A stretch of DNA of 64,000 nt from Eopsaltria australis (Eukaryota; Chordata; Aves; Passeriformes; Petroicidae): assembly GCA_034509425.1 (NCBI GenBank), contig JAVTVJ010000132.1, positions 310,001 to 374,000 on the forward strand. The letters run 5' to 3'. The stretch's first letter is position 1, and each line of letters starts with the position of its first letter. Positions 62,301 to 64,000 of the stretch are shown here, in pieces. The notes beneath the pieces were generated by a model that was given only the letters and a program-made list of their open reading frames with translations, was not told where the DNA came from and did no database searches. The position numbers and the translations under genes are program-made.

Positions 62301-64000
62301 ACTCTTGCCTCAAGGAAAAGGCAGTAGTCCAGGAGAAAAAAGCATCCTGGCAGGCAGAGCTGGCCCACAGATGGAACTTGATGTCATGCACTATTATAAA
62401 TAATATTTTACTGCAATTACAGGCTTTCCAAACCCATCATAAAGATGGATGCACAGGCATGTCTCTGCTGTGGCTTATTCCAGATTCCCTGTATGACCAG
62501 AGATTCTATATATGATCCTGCTGGATTAAAACACTTTTCATTTTTTGAAATTCCAATTCCTATAATTGCTTATGACAAACTAATCTAGCAGGGCATCAGC
62601 TACAACCAGCAGCAAGTCCATCATATTTGGTTGTGATCTCCTATTGACCTCTGTTCCTTCAGAAGGCATAACACTATTCATGTAAAGGTAGACTTTAAAA
62701 TTAATATTCAAACCTAATTATAAAATCCTAAATTGAAGAGACTGTTAGCACTTCCAACAAATCTCATTTGCAAAGGGCAGGGTGTTAAAATATATTCGGT
62801 GAAATTTTTTAGCTGCTGCTTTTGCAGCTGATTGCAATCTCAACCAAATCCAAGAAAGATGGAAACACATTTGCAAAAGGGAAGGAATTATTTAAACTGA
62901 CCTCATCACGATGCAACTGACAGCTGCTCTAGGGGAATTCCACCCAGCCCAGCAGTTTTATTTTGAAGGAATAGCCATGCACTCCCATGGCAAGGCCTGA
63001 CACTAAGCAAACACTGATGGCAGTACCCAGCACTAGGAGACAGTGATTATTATCAGCTTATGATCCCAGACCAGTCCTAAAACAGACCCCAAGATTCACC
63101 ACCAAGCAGTCAGACCATCCTTAATTTTAGAACTTCTTACAGAATGGCATTTGACACTAAATACTCTTTTATAGATTATTTTAATTAATTCTATTTTTTA
63201 ATAAATTGTTTGTTTTTAAACAGGTGTCACTTGATAGTCTACAGATAAAGGACTATCACAGCTTCCACAAATATGACCAAAGATAAAATTTACCTCTTGA
63301 CTCTGAAGTACTTTAGCTAAATGCCTATATAGACCCAGATAAAGTTGGTATTAAATTCACTTTCTGAAGTCAAAGCTTAGCAAACTCAGACTACAAATAA
63401 TGGCCAAATTCTGATAAAGAGGATTATTACCCACTGCAACAGTTCCCTGAAGACTGTTGTATCTGGACTTAAAGATCCTCAGCTGAGAAAGTGCCTTCCT
63501 AAAAAACACACTTTAATTTGAACAAGATGAGTTTAATGCAAGACAGTGATCTGTGGTCCATGTGAAATGGCCAGCTAGACATTCATAAGCCTCACATCTT
63601 CTAATCTATTTATAAGCATTTGGAATTTCACAGAGAAAGAATATTAAGGATGGATTCTTCATTGCTTTGAAGAATATGGTAATGTAAGCATCCAGCAAAC
63701 AGCACTTCAAAAACTGAGACCTATAGCCTAAAAACTGACCCATGCTTTGCTGTAAATATTTTCATTGTAGGAAACAAAAAAAGATCAAAAGAGGCTGGAA
63801 ATCCTTCTCAACAGCAGTGTTAAAGAGATCGTTCTATAGGCTGGAGAAACCGTTCCTTTGATGCCTAAAATGGATAATTCCCTACAGTCTTCTCATCTTT
63901 TGATTTATTCCTGCTCTCTAGGGACTCAATCTCAATTAAATAAGAGAACATATGAAAAATAAATTCATTGAACACACCAATTCTACAAGCCATGGCAAGG
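59328..64000 (-). other. TULP3: TULP3 5' intron (incomplete)
   Basis: This extends from the first visible exon to the window edge. I looked for the conserved MRQAKLDYQ-type exon and did not see it. It contains an A/C-only tract (60467-60591) that reads as a G/T-rich, G-quadruplex-like motif in the transcript. No gene or mobile element is recognised. Confidence 0.6.
60467..60591. repeat. A/C-only low-complexity tract
   Basis: After an A run, more than 60 bases contain only A and C, with AACCC and CAAAC units, then A-rich units containing a few T. On the TULP3 sense strand it is T/G-rich with five runs of at least three G. Confidence 0.9.

Noticed and set aside
59328..64000. Search for the TULP3 N-terminal exon (MRQAKLDYQ-like)
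   Set aside because: No matching minus-strand segment with an acceptor or start was seen; it probably lies beyond 64000.

Overview
This window is vertebrate nuclear DNA, almost certainly from a bird. It carries two multi-exon genes, both on the minus strand. The bird assignment rests on CR1 LINE fragments that end in the ATTCTRTG-type tail, on the absence of any recognisable mammalian Alu or L1, and on a gene order (TULP3 upstream of TEAD4, same direction) that matches human chromosome 12p13. The species cannot be told from the sequence.

Layout, read from high to low coordinates in the direction of transcription. TULP3 fills about 64000 to 45100: nine coding exons are visible (59327 down to 47138), the first N-terminal exon(s) lie beyond 64000, and the 3'UTR probably ends near 45120. 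About 2.8 kb of intergenic DNA follows (45120 to 42340). A CpG island (about 42340 to 40850) is the likely TEAD4 promoter with a non-coding first exon ending at 41535. TEAD4 then runs off the left end of the window: the start exon is at 27249-26995, and seven more coding exons lie between 10692 and 2431. These encode 298 residues (full TEA DNA-binding domain and the first part of the YAP-binding domain). The last roughly 135 residues lie to the left of position 1. All exon boundaries given here were checked for GT/AG sites and for reading-frame phase across every junction.

TEAD4 is the DNA-binding partner of YAP/TAZ at the end of the Hippo pathway. TULP3 is a phosphoinositide-binding adaptor that carries membrane receptors into the primary cilium and restrains Hedgehog signalling. 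They are neighbours but not known to share a pathway. Everything else is intron or intergenic sequence with simple repeats and CR1 remnants. I found no RNA genes, CRISPR, intact transposon or extra protein-coding gene. The most interesting points are regulatory: TEAD4 appears to start at TTG rather than ATG, and its CpG island holds two tandem M-CAT sites plus a GGGAT minisatellite carrying a third TEAD-type site, which suggests autoregulation.
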